From the NCBI GenBank assembly GCA_914767715.1, contig OU612067.1, forward strand, positions 10,168,001 to 10,232,000: a DNA stretch of 64,000 bases, in the 5' to 3' direction. Shown here in pieces: positions 49,301 to 64,000 of the stretch; positions within the stretch are counted from its first letter, which is position 1; every line of letters begins with the position of its first letter. Under the pieces are notes generated by a model. It was given only the letters and a program-made list of their open reading frames with translations. It searched no databases and was not told the origin of the DNA. Both the position numbers and the translations under genes were made by a program. This DNA is from Membranipora membranacea. Taxonomy: Eukaryota > Bryozoa > Gymnolaemata > Cheilostomatida > Membraniporidae.

Positions 49301-52300
49301 TAAACTAAAGCTAGATACTTATATCAGATATCACAAAAATAAAATATCTTGAAAAAAGAGAAGAAATACTGAGAAAGATTACAAAGATAAGAGGTCATAA
49401 TACTACTAGAAGTGGTTTGTGAGCTTGGCACATACCTTTCCGTTAGGATTAGGTACGTAGATAGTAGGCATATCAAATCCAGTCCTGTTCAGGCCTGGTC
49501 TCTTACATAACTCCTGTACAATCTGCATCATAACTCTCTGTCTGTCACTCTCATGGCCTGCCTCGTCTGCCTGTTAGCAGAAAGAATAACAAAAGTGTGA
49601 TGATAAGCTGTCATTTTACAACTAGCACAGCCCCTCTTTAGAGGCAGTGAAATCTTCTTCTGCAGACCGTGAAGAACTACTGAGGACGTGAGAGCACAGC
49701 ACCACTTTCATAACAAGTGGCAAAGAAATTTAAATGAAAATCAAGTGTTGCTTTGCAAATTCTGCGGTTCTAAGAGAGGAGTACATGACAAGATCAACAC
49801 CCATAGCGAGGCCATGTTCATACTCGTATACCATAGTCCAAAATGAATCAGCTTGCAAGTCACAGGCATACCTCAACAAGTGAAAAACTAGTGAATTCTC
49901 AGCTTTGCATGCCGTATCATACCTTACTAAGATAGAACCTCATTCTATCAGCGTGTTTAGCAGACAACTCCTCTACTACGTTCAGAGTCCTCTTACACAG
50001 AGCTTGTCCAATCGGATCAAAGAATACAAATATCAGATCAGCCAAATCACCTGCAGAGCAGAATCGAGGACATAACATAACACATTTTGCAACCCATTGT
50101 TGCACATGAAACAAAATGACAGTCCTATATTTCTGAGCTGAGTCATTTGCCTATTTTGTGATCCTGGTATATGGGGGTGTCTCTACTGGGGAAAGCCAAG
50201 TGTGCAGACAACAAAACACAGGGCAGTATCTGTCTAAGATACTTTGCTTTGGACTTAGTTTGGCATATGGAATTCATCATGATGGGAGCGTAAGTGCACA
50301 TAATTCGATGATGCCACAATATCACCATCATTTGAGTATTCAAATAAGAAACACAGCATACCTAGCCAAAGGATAGCCTGATTGACATCAAATGGATATT
50401 TCATATCACCATCTACTAGTCCTGGTGTGTCCACAAATGTGACCAATGAGAACTTCTTCTGTTTAGATGTGCTGATCTCCGTAGTCAAGTAGTCAGTAAC
50501 ACCTACGGAAGAGAAGAAGTGAGAAGTTACAAAACTGGAAATCTGAACTAGCAAGTTTGATCGGTTATCAAACTATGTGACATCAATTAAACAGTGGTGA
50601 AAAATTGGCAACAAAATCTACCAGAGTGAAGACTTTTAGGGTTGGAAATGTACTACAACTAAATGTTGCTAAAATGAATAAGTCTGCCTAAACGAATATT
50701 TGAATTTGAAAGCCTGGATAAAAATAATCTATTCCTGGTTCCTGTTCATTTTTCATAACGAAGGCGGAGAAATTAACCTAAGAAAAGGCTGCTTCTATAT
50801 CCTAATCTATAACCACAGAGTCAACTACACACAAGCAGCTCTAAAACCGATTTATTGAGAGACATCAACATCAACTGCACAAGGATTCAGGCCTCACACT
50901 GCAATTTGTATCTGACTTGTGCAATAGAATTAATAAACTTTCCAAACCAATTTGCTATTTGTTTTTTTTACCAACGTATTGTAGGTACAATCGAGCGAGG
51001 CATAACTGTTTTGGTTTTCCCAAGCTTATGATTATTGCTAGTCATAGCGTCATTAACAGTGTGTGTGGTACTACAGCTCATACAACATCACAAAAGAAGA
51101 ACATATCAAACCAACCTTCAGTTTTCCTCAGAGGCTCAAAGTGGGGATAAAGATGAAGAGTTGCATTACCCTGAAAATACAAAATTTATCACTAGTAACA
51201 AAACTCTAAACTTTATAAGAAAAAACATATTTATGCTCATTGTCACACTCAACTTTCTCTCCTTCACTGCCTCCCAAAAATGTGAGCACATTCATAGTAA
51301 CACCTCTTTTGGATATGGTCAGTCTTGTGCTCTAGATGTTTTCGGTTGACTTTTGCTTCTCACATGCATAAGTAGTCAGGGTCTGCAGGGAAAACTTTGC
51401 TGACCTGGTCCCTGAGGACAGTTATTAGGCTGACCTTATAGCTGCACTATCAGCTCATGAATTTGCAGAAATTATCTATACAACATAAACTAGTTGGCAT
51501 TTAGGAATATTTGAGTCGAGTTTGGCCTTAATAAATATATCTGTACCATCCACACTGCGATTCACCAAATACTCACAGTAAGTGATTCACGTTTACGACC
51601 GCTTGTCACGAAAGTGAATCCTTGTGTCTCAATGGCAACTCCAGTTCTCTGTACATGTTCCTCAATATACCTAAGAAAGCAAACAGAACGATGTAATCAC
51701 TCAAATGTGTGCAGTCCTTTATCGGCTTTGGAGATGAAGTTAATGAGAGCGTGTATACTATTATACTACCCTATATGCATAGAAATAGAGCCATTAGAAA
51801 CCTAGAACGATCGTGGGGGTCGTCCCACTTTTCGCCAATTGCATGTATATAAGAAACCAGTGGTAGGGCTGAAAGAATGAAATTAATGGACTAGCTGAAA
51901 AATTAACCCACTATCCTTACTAGGCCCACTATCTTGGTGTTACAGGAGTTTTTTCTGGACATTGAAATTCATCAAGATAACAGGCTATCCCTACCACTGA
52001 TTGTGGTTAACCAGTAATAACAAAAACCTCAAATACTGGTTAGGCAGGCATCTATGTATCAATGTCTATGCCTTTGCAAATAAATCCTTCAATCATCGTA
52101 AATTATCTGGCAACCACAAACAGATTCTCAATGATATAATCAGCCAGAATAATCCCAGTAAAATAATGATGTTTGTTTACTTCTAACCTGTCAATTATAT
52201 AAGCCAAGTTATGTATTGATTATCTTTGGCTATAATGCTAAAGGACAGTAAAATATGCAGTTGACAAATTAAAGCTATCTACTTAAATGAGCTATTTTGC

Positions 52301-53302
52301 ATACCAGTTGATGAAAGAGCTTTTACCAGCTGAATGGTTACCAATAAGTAAAACAGTTATCTTCTTTCTCGGAGCCAGTAATTCCAAACCAAGTTCTCCT
52401 GCAGCCTTCACAAGACCTGCAATATATTATATTTATATAAAATGGTAATAATGATGTAACAAAATCTTTGAATGAGATGAAACCCAGCCAATTAGTAGTA
52501 GTTGTAGTAGTAGTACACAATGAGTCTAGCTAGGGATTAACTTCTTCAATCAATGTTAAGTATTGACTTAACATCTCTTCATAATCCTCTAGCTTTTCAA
52601 TGAGTACACATAGATTATTATTATAAGATAAAGCTACAGATGTCAATTTACAGTTTGCATGTTGTGTAGCAATGTAGATTTCTAATCACCAAATATCATT
52701 GTTTGCTGTTGTTTTCCAAATACAAAGTCCTGCACAACAAATGATACCTTTGAATACCTTTGAAGACTGCAAGTTGTCAAAGGCCAGGGTGTCAGAGCAG
52801 GGCGAATGATGACCAGAGGAAGTCCTAAACTAGTATACTACTACTACTTGCTTACTTAACTTGTCACATATTCATTGTAGTATGAAAGAAGATGAAGACA
52901 GACAAGACAAGAGCCTGAGGAGTCAGTCTAATGTCATCATCATGACAAACAATTACTGTAAAATATTGGTATAAGAAAAGTTGTTGCTGAGTCAATGAAT
53001 GTTGAGAACATTTCCTTTGTTGGTGGTTGTTTTACTGGTGTTAAAAAAAAGAAGATAAACTAAAGAGGAGTTTAACTTCATTCAAGGCAATCTTCATTCA
53101 TTTGTATGTTATTTATTAATTAATCTAATGTAGTATTGTAGTACTAGTATCATAGTATGTATGTATGTATGTATAGCATGCTCTTACCTTTCTCACTATC
53201 TGTGTACAGGGAATGACACTCTTTAAGAATCCTCTCATTGACCGTGACTGTAGAAGACTCAGTTGAGTTGGCTGAAGCCCTGGATTTCATTTTCCCAGAC
53301 AT
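46388..53302 (-). CDS. Dynamin-like large GTPase with two C-terminal transmembrane segments
   Basis: Eleven coding exons on the - strand: 53302-53188, 52416-52305, 51670-51577, 51170-51116, 50502-50362, 50050-49923, 49570-49436, 48863-48718, 48226-48055, 47620-47508, 46526-46388. They sum to 1350 bases, 449 aa. G1 is residues 64-72 (GNHSAGKSS). Switch region: QRTGVAIETQGFTFVTSGRK. G3 is 150-153 (VDTPGLVDGDMKYPFD). The G4-like motif is about 214-217 (YLSKADEAG). The middle (about 260-310) is helical, with a Cys-bearing CANQIEEVCKDVE. Hydrophobic segments lie at about 322-343 and 383-400 with a short lumenal-type loop. A basic helical tail ends the protein (RKKRRQFADQKVYLSEVIKAKK). The architecture recalls atlastin/Sey1-type membrane-remodelling GTPases, but the G-domain signature belongs to a separate, poorly characterised dynamin-superfamily group that I also recall from protists. 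Role unknown. It shares a short upstream region with AK6. Confidence 0.88.
51778..52070. mobile_element. hAT-like MITE, copy 2
   Basis: It starts CATAGAAATAGAGCC and ends ATCAATGTCTATG. It aligns over its full length with 60300-60578, including CTATCCCTACCACTGATTGTGG and TAACAAAAACCTCAAATACTGG. No clean target duplication remains. It lies in intron 2 of the GTPase gene. Confidence 0.8.
53155..53174. repeat. ATGT tetranucleotide microsatellite
   Basis: About five copies of ATGT immediately 3' of the first coding exon of the GTPase gene. A GTA-type triplet tract lies at 52494-52515. Confidence 0.8.
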
Positions 53303-53600
53303 GCTTATCTATCTCATCTGAGTTTCAATTAAAATGTAACTGTGGCATGAGAGTGGTCAGTTTGATTCAATTTTTGTACCGGATATGACTTGGAAGCAGC
53401 AGCTACCTGTAGTGTCTTAGATTAATTAATTATGTTTGGTATTTTGGGAATTACTTTTAAAACTCTATTTCAGTAAAAATCAATTTTTGATTCAAGTTGA
53501 AGAATTCATAACTTTCAATTTTCACTATACATTCTAAGTTTTCGAAATTTTACAAATCTGAGCTATAGTTCTTATTTGACACTTCCTAATAAAAACAGAC
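53303..53600. promoter_or_regulatory. Probable bidirectional promoter of the GTPase gene and AK6
   Basis: The two start codons diverge with only 298 bp between them, so both promoters and 5' UTRs must share this AT-rich stretch unless distant non-coding first exons exist. No TATA box or CpG-rich core can be identified with confidence. Confidence 0.5.
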
Positions 53601-57010
<3,410 letters not shown>

Positions 57011-57484
57011 CCTCCATCATTTTACTAAAGCAATTTTCTATTTACTTGTTTATGCCGGGATGCGTCTTGTTTGATGGTAAGTTTTTCAATGCCTAAAATG
57101 TCCTAATGTAGTTGAAACCATAACATGGTTAAGTTTTTGCTTATAGCCATAATAATTATCTCTGAGTTCTTTGATGACATTTCAATCACCATGTGAAGGG
57201 ACTATGAAACGGTCAACTTTTTGCTGAAAAGTTTACTATGAGAACAAACATTTATCATCAAAGCTCAGTAGATCATAAAAAAAGGTCATTATGGACATGA
57301 TAATTCTATAATGTAGATAGTTGCAGGCTTGGTTGAATAAATGCATAGTTATCATGATTTTGACTGTAGTAGTTAATTTTATGGAAAGTCTAGTTCAATA
57401 ACATATTAGTAAGATCAGTATCAATTTATAGTCCTAAATATTCACACCACCCAGTAATTTTCTCCCCTACAGTCACTATCTCAA
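57011..57484. other. Convergent 3' flank between AK6 and LRGUK
   Basis: The two genes end 474 bp apart, facing each other. AATAAA near 57336 may serve AK6. No clear signal for LRGUK is seen. Confidence 0.5.
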
Positions 57485-60400
57485 CTATCCCGCGACACCA
57501 GCAGGTTTTTCTGGCACAGGGGACTGTATGGGTGGTAATACATGGAATCTAGCTGACCCCATACGACTACTGCTCGGTCTCTCAGAGCCTCCGCCGCCCC
57601 GAGGAGGGTTACTCTCAGAGCCGCGAGCGTTTGTTATCGTCGAGGCAGCGCCGGGATCTGTATTTGAGGCACTGCCTGTACCAGACATCAACTGTATTCT
57701 ATTCATCATCTCAGTCGGTAACTGTCCATCTACAAAACAAGCAGAGTAGAGTAGTCCTATCATTTCTTACACCAGGTATCTGCTTTTAGAGAGTGATGGG
57801 ATGATGTATGTGTTGCTCTATATTTAATGTTGGTGTCGTATGGGGATGTCCTATGTAAGAAGTCGCGTGTGTTGAACATAAACTACTCATTCTCATTTGT
57901 TTCACTTTTAACTCATAAAATTCGATTACGTCTGCTTAGTGCTGGATCAACTGAGATATATTCAAGGTCCATCTGTCTACCCTCCTGCATGACTTCATAT
58001 CTGTTTTTTTTGCTCATTTGAAATGTAATCATATACATACCTTTATCCGGAGGACCATGGTCTGATCCTCGACTACTCCTCCTGGTGGTACTGGATCCAC
58101 TGGTACTGTGACTGGAGCTGCTCGCTGACGACGAGCTGCTAGAACTACTGCTGCTACTAGAGCTGCTGACGGCCGTCACAGGGTGATGGCCTGAGCCTGG
58201 TCTAATACCTTCTAATCCTAACTGTGTAGGTAGGTCTGCAGGAGCTGTCCGAGGCATTCTGTAACAATGGTGGGAAAAAGGTATGATACTAATAAATACG
58301 GTTCTAAGAATTCTAGTCTGCCCCATAAGTTAAAGAAGCTATTATATCGGCTTGTTTTATTCTATAAACGGTATTTGGTCCACTGAATTCTGCTTGGTCG
58401 ATACCACTAGCGCAATATCCACCTCCACAACTCATTGCATCATATTCATCTGCCCTTTTGTTTAAAAGTTGTCTCCTCTCAGACATAGGGAGGACAACTC
58501 TAGTCTACACTGTTTGGCTGTGGTCTTTTTTGGGATGTTTGTCCCTGTTTTAATGCACTTACTTGTTGACGATTTGTTCATAAAGTGATGGTATGTATCC
58601 CATCACAGCTTCCATTGCTTGATCTTTCCTTCGGATGAATGAGGCCTCAAGCTGCAAGGAAAGAAAGTTGAATACTAGTCTGTATATCAGACGATGCCAG
58701 CAGCATGTAATGTGTTAGCAATATTGGTTGATTTCTGGTATGTTAATGTTTGCATAGAGTTAGATTTCTTGGCTAAATTCGAAATTCGCAATTTCTCAGT
58801 TTCAATTGAACAAGAGCTTTATTCTTACCACGCTGCCTTTAGGATTTGTCTCGTTGACGTTCTGCATCTTGGTGTATATTTTGTTGCCTGTGCCGGGCCT
58901 GGAGCCTTGTTTACATGAACCTGATCCCACAGAGTGACGATCTGGTGTCCCGGATCTCAGTGATTCCTCTGCCTTTGTGGCATTCATACCCAGATACTCA
59001 AGTATGAGACGACGTAATCCCTTATATGCATCTCCAATATCATCTGTATAAAAAATCATACTACCATACATATAATAATGCTTATTTTGTTGAAGATTGA
59101 AGATGAGTTTTGTTGTGGTAGAGAGAGAGAGCATGTTACCATTTATGTTAATTCCTTGTGTTAGCATTTGGGTTTTAAGAGTTTTGTGGTTTCTCAAAAT
59201 AATATTTAGCCAGCTTACCTTCAATACACACTTAATTCATAAAATAAGAATTTGAAATCAAATAAGCTTGTGACCTGTCAACTGATTGCTGTATTATTAA
59301 AATTCTCATCGCGAAGTTTAATTCCTGGCTGGCATAAGGGAGTTTGGGTCGGGCCTGTGCCCCAGCTGTGCTCCGTAATGCCTGTAAACTGAGAGAAACT
59401 ATGGCAGTCTCTAAACTGAGACTGGACCTTGCGATTTTCACCAACATTTTAATAATCATTTAACCAACTCCTTTGCTGTCGTTGCATACAACTATAACAT
59501 ACCACTGTTGATCATGAAATCGAAGAAGCCTGGATGCTCCTGGTTAAAGTTACTGTACATCTCAGTCCTGTTTAGTATATCTTGAATGTGACCGTCTGAG
59601 TACATACTGCGTGACTTCAGTCTCTTCTCGTGTGAATCTCTACTCATCGGTAATATGAGCACATACCGCGGAGCAAAGTGGGTCTTCTTCAGGGTCAGTA
59701 CTCCCTAGTAAAGAAAATTACAGACGGTGAGACTAGTTTAATCGGATTTCATAGTTTTGCTTCACAAAAATGTATTCACCGTCTTAGCTTCATCTTACTT
59801 ACATGGCAAAGTATAGTACCCCCTTAGTATCCGTAAACATATTGTACCATAAAATGCAGATATGAACCACATGGTTGTGTAGGTAGAAATGCTTTGGCTT
59901 CTAATTGTTAGCTAATGTAGTAAATGGATAAATGTATCAAAGTTGACCTAGGAAAACATGCAACTTTATCTTTCTATGTTTACCCAAAATGATGCAGTTG
60001 GCGTTTGAAATTTTAAATCTATAAATTGCGTTGTTGTAAGATTTGATTGCCATCATGCATGAGAGATACTCGTTACTCACTTCCAGTTCCATGTTGACTA
60101 CAGTAGCCAATCCTTCAGCAGCGACGGCCTCTATAGAATCTATACTGAGTCCGTACCACTGCCCGTTATACATGTTAGTCTGTACGAAACAGCCCAGCTT
60201 GATCAGCTCCTCAAACTCATCAATACTGACAAAGTTATAATCCTTACCATGTATCTCCTCAGGCTGTCTCTTCCTTGTAGTGTGGCAAACTCTGTCAAAC
60301 ATAGAAATAGAGCCAATAGAAACCTAAACTGCTCTTGGGATTTGCCCCACCTTTTGCCAATCGCCTGTATATACAAAATCAGTGGTAGGGTTTCTTGCAA

Positions 60401-63400
60401 GAATGAATTAGATGGACTAGTTGAAAAACTAACCCACTATCCTTACTACTATCTGGGTGTAACAGGAATTTTTTCTTGACATGGAAATTCATCAGGCTAT
60501 CCCTACCACTGATTGTGGTTAACCAGTAATAACAAAAACTACAAATACTGGTTAGGCATCTATGCATTGATGTCTATGCTGTCAAATTAACAAAGCAGTC
60601 AATGTTATCTTCACTGAACAGGAATTCTCTGTCTCACCCTTGCTTTACTATACTGTTTGGGACGAATCTTTAAGGCTGTAGACAGTGTGAAGGGTAGTTG
60701 GATGCAAGCCTTATGATGATATGTTAGTTTTGAGGATGTTGTTCTTATAAGTGATATGTCCGAGTAAATTATCAAGTGACTTCAGGAAGATCTGTTCACT
60801 CACCCGTAACCAAAGTAGTCAGAAAACTCCTCCACAAGTTTCTGAGCGAGATCTTTCTTGCCTGCTCCCTGTGGACCAACTAGTACAAGCATAGGGTACG
60901 GAGTCTCCACACTGGGTAAGGTACTATAAATAAAAAAAGGAGCAATATACAAACAGTTGTTGTGAAATTCAGTGTGTTGTAATAAAGAGATAGTGGTCTT
61001 CGCATTTATTGTGAGAGTTCCGTAATAGGCATATAAGCGCAGTAAGATCCCTTTATCATTGATCCGATTTTGTTGGAAATTTCAGAAATGCTCATCATTA
61101 CAATTATTGCAATTTTTGTTTCGATATTTTATAGTTACACAATACAGCCTCGCAACTTCTATTCCGAGGCATCTCTCACCTTTCCATGATTCTCTTCGGT
61201 TGGAGGAAAGAATACACGACATGCATCACATGATCTCTTTGAGCTATCACTTCCATTGGAGGGTCAAACAGGTTGGTAGCTGATACCTGAAATATGTCAA
61301 AAAGAAATTATCAAATTTTTCTACACTCATATTGGAAACCTTCTTTGTAAAAAATATGCTTGTAATGATTGGAGACCATCATGGGCTTTGATTCGGGACC
61401 AAGGATATTCTGATCTGGCATTCTGGTACAGCTGAAGCTTAAAATTTGTTGGTAATGGTAGTAGTCTGTTTAAAATATCTCCTACTGATTTTTCCAAATT
61501 TTGCTGCTTGAGTTTCACCTTTTCTTTGACATCGATCTTCTTCCTATCCAGCTCCTTAAGTCTGGGTACTCGGTAGATAATAAGTAGTCTGTAGTCTGGA
61601 AGCTCTTGTATTGGATTCCTCAGTAGATTTAAATCTCTCAACATGTTCAGGTCCTTTATAAACTTGATCTCTGATATGTCGATCACCTGCCAATAGAATG
61701 ATGAGACACTGCACTGATATATAAATAATATGGGAGATGGCATACTTGAGGAGTTGTCTGCCATTATTCCATGGTAAGATGATTACCATCAATTGCATCT
61801 TTTGATTGCAAATTAATCAAGTCAATATTTACTTGCTGTCACATGTTGCTTGTTTATATTTGAAACGATGCCACCCTTTATTTAACCATATCACCTCAAG
61901 GTTTGTGGCTAAATTCTAGTTCACCCACCTCGTTACATTCTAGGTCAGCTGTCTCCAGCACATCATGTTTCTGTAGGCCGAGCAGACTTCTGATCTTATT
62001 ACCAGATAAGTCTATAGTCTGTAGTAAAGTCAGCGTCTCTAAGTTCTCTATCGATGTCAGCTCATTGTATTTCTACAACAAAATAAACCCAATATGGTAT
62101 TACGATAAAAAAAAATTTGTTTTAGTCCTGCAACCTTAGCATTGTTGCACATACCCATTTCATTTGACTATTATTAGTCTGTCTTAGGATTCTCTGCTGG
62201 AAGTTATACTGAGCTCACAACTCTTGGAATTCCATGGTAGTCCAGTGCTCTTCTGTTTGACACCAGCTTGAGGCAAATGTAACAGTTAGCAACGAGGATG
62301 ATACACCAAAAAAATTATAAATATAATTGTATCTATATCATACAGCCCCTGTGATCGGGTTTGGCCGTCTCACCAGGCATAAATGTCTTATGTTGAGATC
62401 CGTCATTCCCTGCATCTTCTTGATATGGTTATGAGCAATGCTAAGAGATCGTAGTCTTTTGCAGTTAGATATTCCTTTCATTTCCGTGATGGCGTTATCT
62501 GTAATATAGAAATGGTTGTGAGTTTCCCTGAAGAAGTTTACAAGAATCATTTTATAGCTTATGTCAGGATAATGAAGTCCAATCGCTCATTATCCGAATC
62601 TTGTCATCAAACTCTATGTGATTGTGAGTTTGAGCCTCTTTACTCGGGTAAGTGTGACTTGAAATTAACAAAATCTGGAGAATTGTTATTTGCTGCATGT
62701 ACAACTGTGCAATTGAGGTACTCACTGTCAAGGTTTAGATGTTCAAGGCATGTATAGGCTGAGAGGTCTGGTATTTCTGTGATGGCGTTGAATGAGCTGT
62801 CCACAAATCTGAGGTTCTTAGGTGGTGGATCTAAGGCTAGGCATTCTGTTAGCTGGTTGTGAGAGCAGTCTAACTCTATCATGTGATGGAGACGGCTCAA
62901 AATGGTTATATCTACAAGAGGAGAAAATAAGTGTACCGAGATACTAAGTTATTCCGGATATCCATCATTAGCTGAGATGGTGTAAATATAGATGATAAAA
63001 ACTTTCATTCAAATCTTTCCAGGTTATGATTCCGATCCGCTAAAATTTGCACTGCATTTGCACTACTGTGATCAATATGATATCTATCTACACTACACTT
63101 ATAGTATATATAACCAAGGAGTTAACTCCTTGATATAACACAGCTCATTCTTTAAACGTTGTGTGACAATTAACTGCCAAGCATCAAAAATTGAATCGAT
63201 GAGTATCATTTCAAGCTTGTATCCTTCTCTGAAGGGATAATCTAATTTACTGGCATGATCTGATTGTAGAGCTCACCTTTGAGGTTGTTGTATGATACAT
63301 CCACCTTCTGCAGATGAATAAATGTTCTGAATAGTAGGATATCCTCCAGGCTGTGTCCCTGTAGATAAATATGAGATATTAAAATAGGTTCGGTTGGCTT

Positions 63401-63730
63401 CCATATTAAGAATAGATAAACATAGACGCATCTCACTCAGAATATTTCTTGTACATATATGTTTTGAATTGTAAGTTTGCCTTTTGAGGCCATGCAATTG
63501 TCACCATGCATTAACAGGATAAATCATTCAACTAGGCAAAGACGGTGTCTACTTGACATGGTTATCTCCTGATGCCCACTTCACAGAATAAGCTAAATTA
63601 CTGTTTAATGTTGTTGACTTACCGATACTGTGCAGTCCAGGAAGACTTGACAGGTACCATCTGCATTCCTTCCCAGGTTTGATAGACCTCTAGATATGGT
63701 CTCTTCATCCAAAATCCCACCTGGTGAAAG
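57485..63730 (-). CDS. LRGUK: Leucine-rich repeat and guanylate-kinase-like protein, 5' end outside window
   Basis: Fourteen coding exons on the - strand, 5' to 3': 63730-63623, 63358-63277, 62911-62726, 62498-62374, 62072-61929, 61686-61519, 61286-61180, 60923-60804, 60291-60081, 59704-59503, 59043-58829, 58651-58563, 58258-58041, 57729-57485. They give about 739 residues plus the stop. The first five exons encode leucine-rich repeats (for example LKYNELTSIENLETL). Next come the LRR cap and linker (PRLKELDRKKIDVKEK, FDPPMEVIAQRDHVMHVVY), then the guanylate-kinase fold: P-loop GPQGAGKKDLAQKL, CHTTRKRQPEEIHGKDYNF, GQWYGLSIDSIEAV, PRYVLILPM. The C-terminal tail is Ser-rich and low in complexity. 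The P-loop has KKD where active kinases have KST, so catalysis is doubtful, as in vertebrate LRGUK. In mammals LRGUK is needed for sperm head shaping and tail growth. Residues upstream of LSPGGILDEE lie beyond the window. Confidence 0.92.
59318..59405 (+). repeat. tRNA-derived SINE, 3' fragment (copy 3)
   Basis: CCCAGCTGTGCTCCGTAATGCCTGTAAACTGAGAGAAA matches the 3' part of the SINEs at 41008 and 43931. The tRNA-like head is not recognisable. It lies in an LRGUK intron. Confidence 0.6.
60292..60586. mobile_element. hAT-like MITE, copy 3, inserted at an LRGUK splice acceptor
   Basis: The body (60300-60578) starts CATAGAAATAGAGCC and ends GATGTCTATG. CTGTCAAA is repeated exactly at 60292-60299 and 60579-60586. 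On the gene's strand that duplication reads TTTGACAG and contains the acceptor AG of the exon starting at 60291. Confidence 0.9.
63108..63139. mobile_element. 18-bp palindromic micro-element of the CAAGGAGTT family, 7-bp duplication
   Basis: The body (63115-63132) is CAAGGAGTTAACTCCTTG, a perfect palindrome. ATATAAC is repeated exactly at 63108-63114 and 63133-63139. It shares its 9-bp end with the element at 38560. It lies in an LRGUK intron. Confidence 0.75.
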
Positions 63731-64000
63731 CTACAAGGAAACAACAGGCAAATTGTCAAAAATTATTTTGTATACTTAAATGTCAGGACCACTCTCATCT
63801 TCTTCAGAAAGTTATCGTTTATTCTAATTGAAGTAAAACTAGAACTATCCAAGCGGACCGATGTACCAGCTCAGCTAGTAGACAATTTGTTTCCAGATTG
63901 TTCGAATACACTGTTATCGGGAGGTATCAGGATCCTAACTCAAGCCCGACAAGGAGATCGGATGCAGCATCATATGGAAAATAACATCTGCCACCCTTTC
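63731..64000. other. LRGUK intron or upstream region at window edge
   Basis: No exon in phase with the LRR exon at 63730 is recognised. The N-terminal coding exon(s) should lie further to the right. Confidence 0.4.

Overview
The window is animal nuclear DNA: AT-rich, with short GT-AG introns, many small inverted-repeat transposons, tRNA-derived SINEs and LINE fragments. There are no operons or prokaryotic signals. The gene content (CUB, fibronectin type II and sushi receptor modules, LRGUK, AK6, PHETA) points to a metazoan. A marine invertebrate, possibly a sponge, is my guess, but the sequence alone does not settle it. All gene models were built by hand from splice sites and reading phase. 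Every model called complete sums to an exact multiple of three with a single terminal stop.

Left part (about 1-30,000, all + strand): a head-to-tail tandem array of type I membrane receptors. Gene A (750-2285, 3' part only) is followed by a decayed tail exon, then by four complete models: gene B (6035-15063, FN2-CUB-sushi-CUB-stalk-TM-tail, 682 aa), gene D (16307-20663, FN2-CUB-stalk-TM-tail, 454 aa), gene E (21880-24909, CUB-stalk-TM-tail, 360 aa) and gene F (25662-29977, CUB-CUB-TM-tail, 477 aa). Every extracellular domain sits on exons bounded by phase-1 introns, so domains have been added or lost freely. The tails are homologous and rich in tyrosine motifs (YxLA, YxNI, DNELYG-type C-terminus), which suggests SH2-domain docking. 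This array is the most likely undescribed system here, and it resembles in layout a self/non-self or immune receptor cluster. Gene B carries a striking 75-copy 11-bp satellite in its first intron.

Middle (31,500-46,400, - strand): a sesquipedalian (PHETA1/2) homologue with PH domain and F&H motif, then a long repeat-bearing stretch, then an eight-exon four-TM protein with a PPxY tail (MS4A/CD20-like topology).

Right (46,400-64,000): an eleven-exon dynamin-like GTPase with two C-terminal membrane segments (- strand), divergently paired with adenylate kinase 6 (+ strand) about 300 bp away. LRGUK (leucine-rich repeats plus guanylate kinase, - strand) lies tail-to-tail with AK6, and its 5' end is outside the window.

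Mobile DNA: at least two families of extremely short palindromic elements (18-74 bp) with clear target-site duplications, a hAT-like MITE family with 8-bp duplications (one copy has split a splice acceptor of LRGUK), several larger fold-back elements, a tRNA-derived SINE family, and LINE reverse-transcriptase fragments in introns of the receptor genes.
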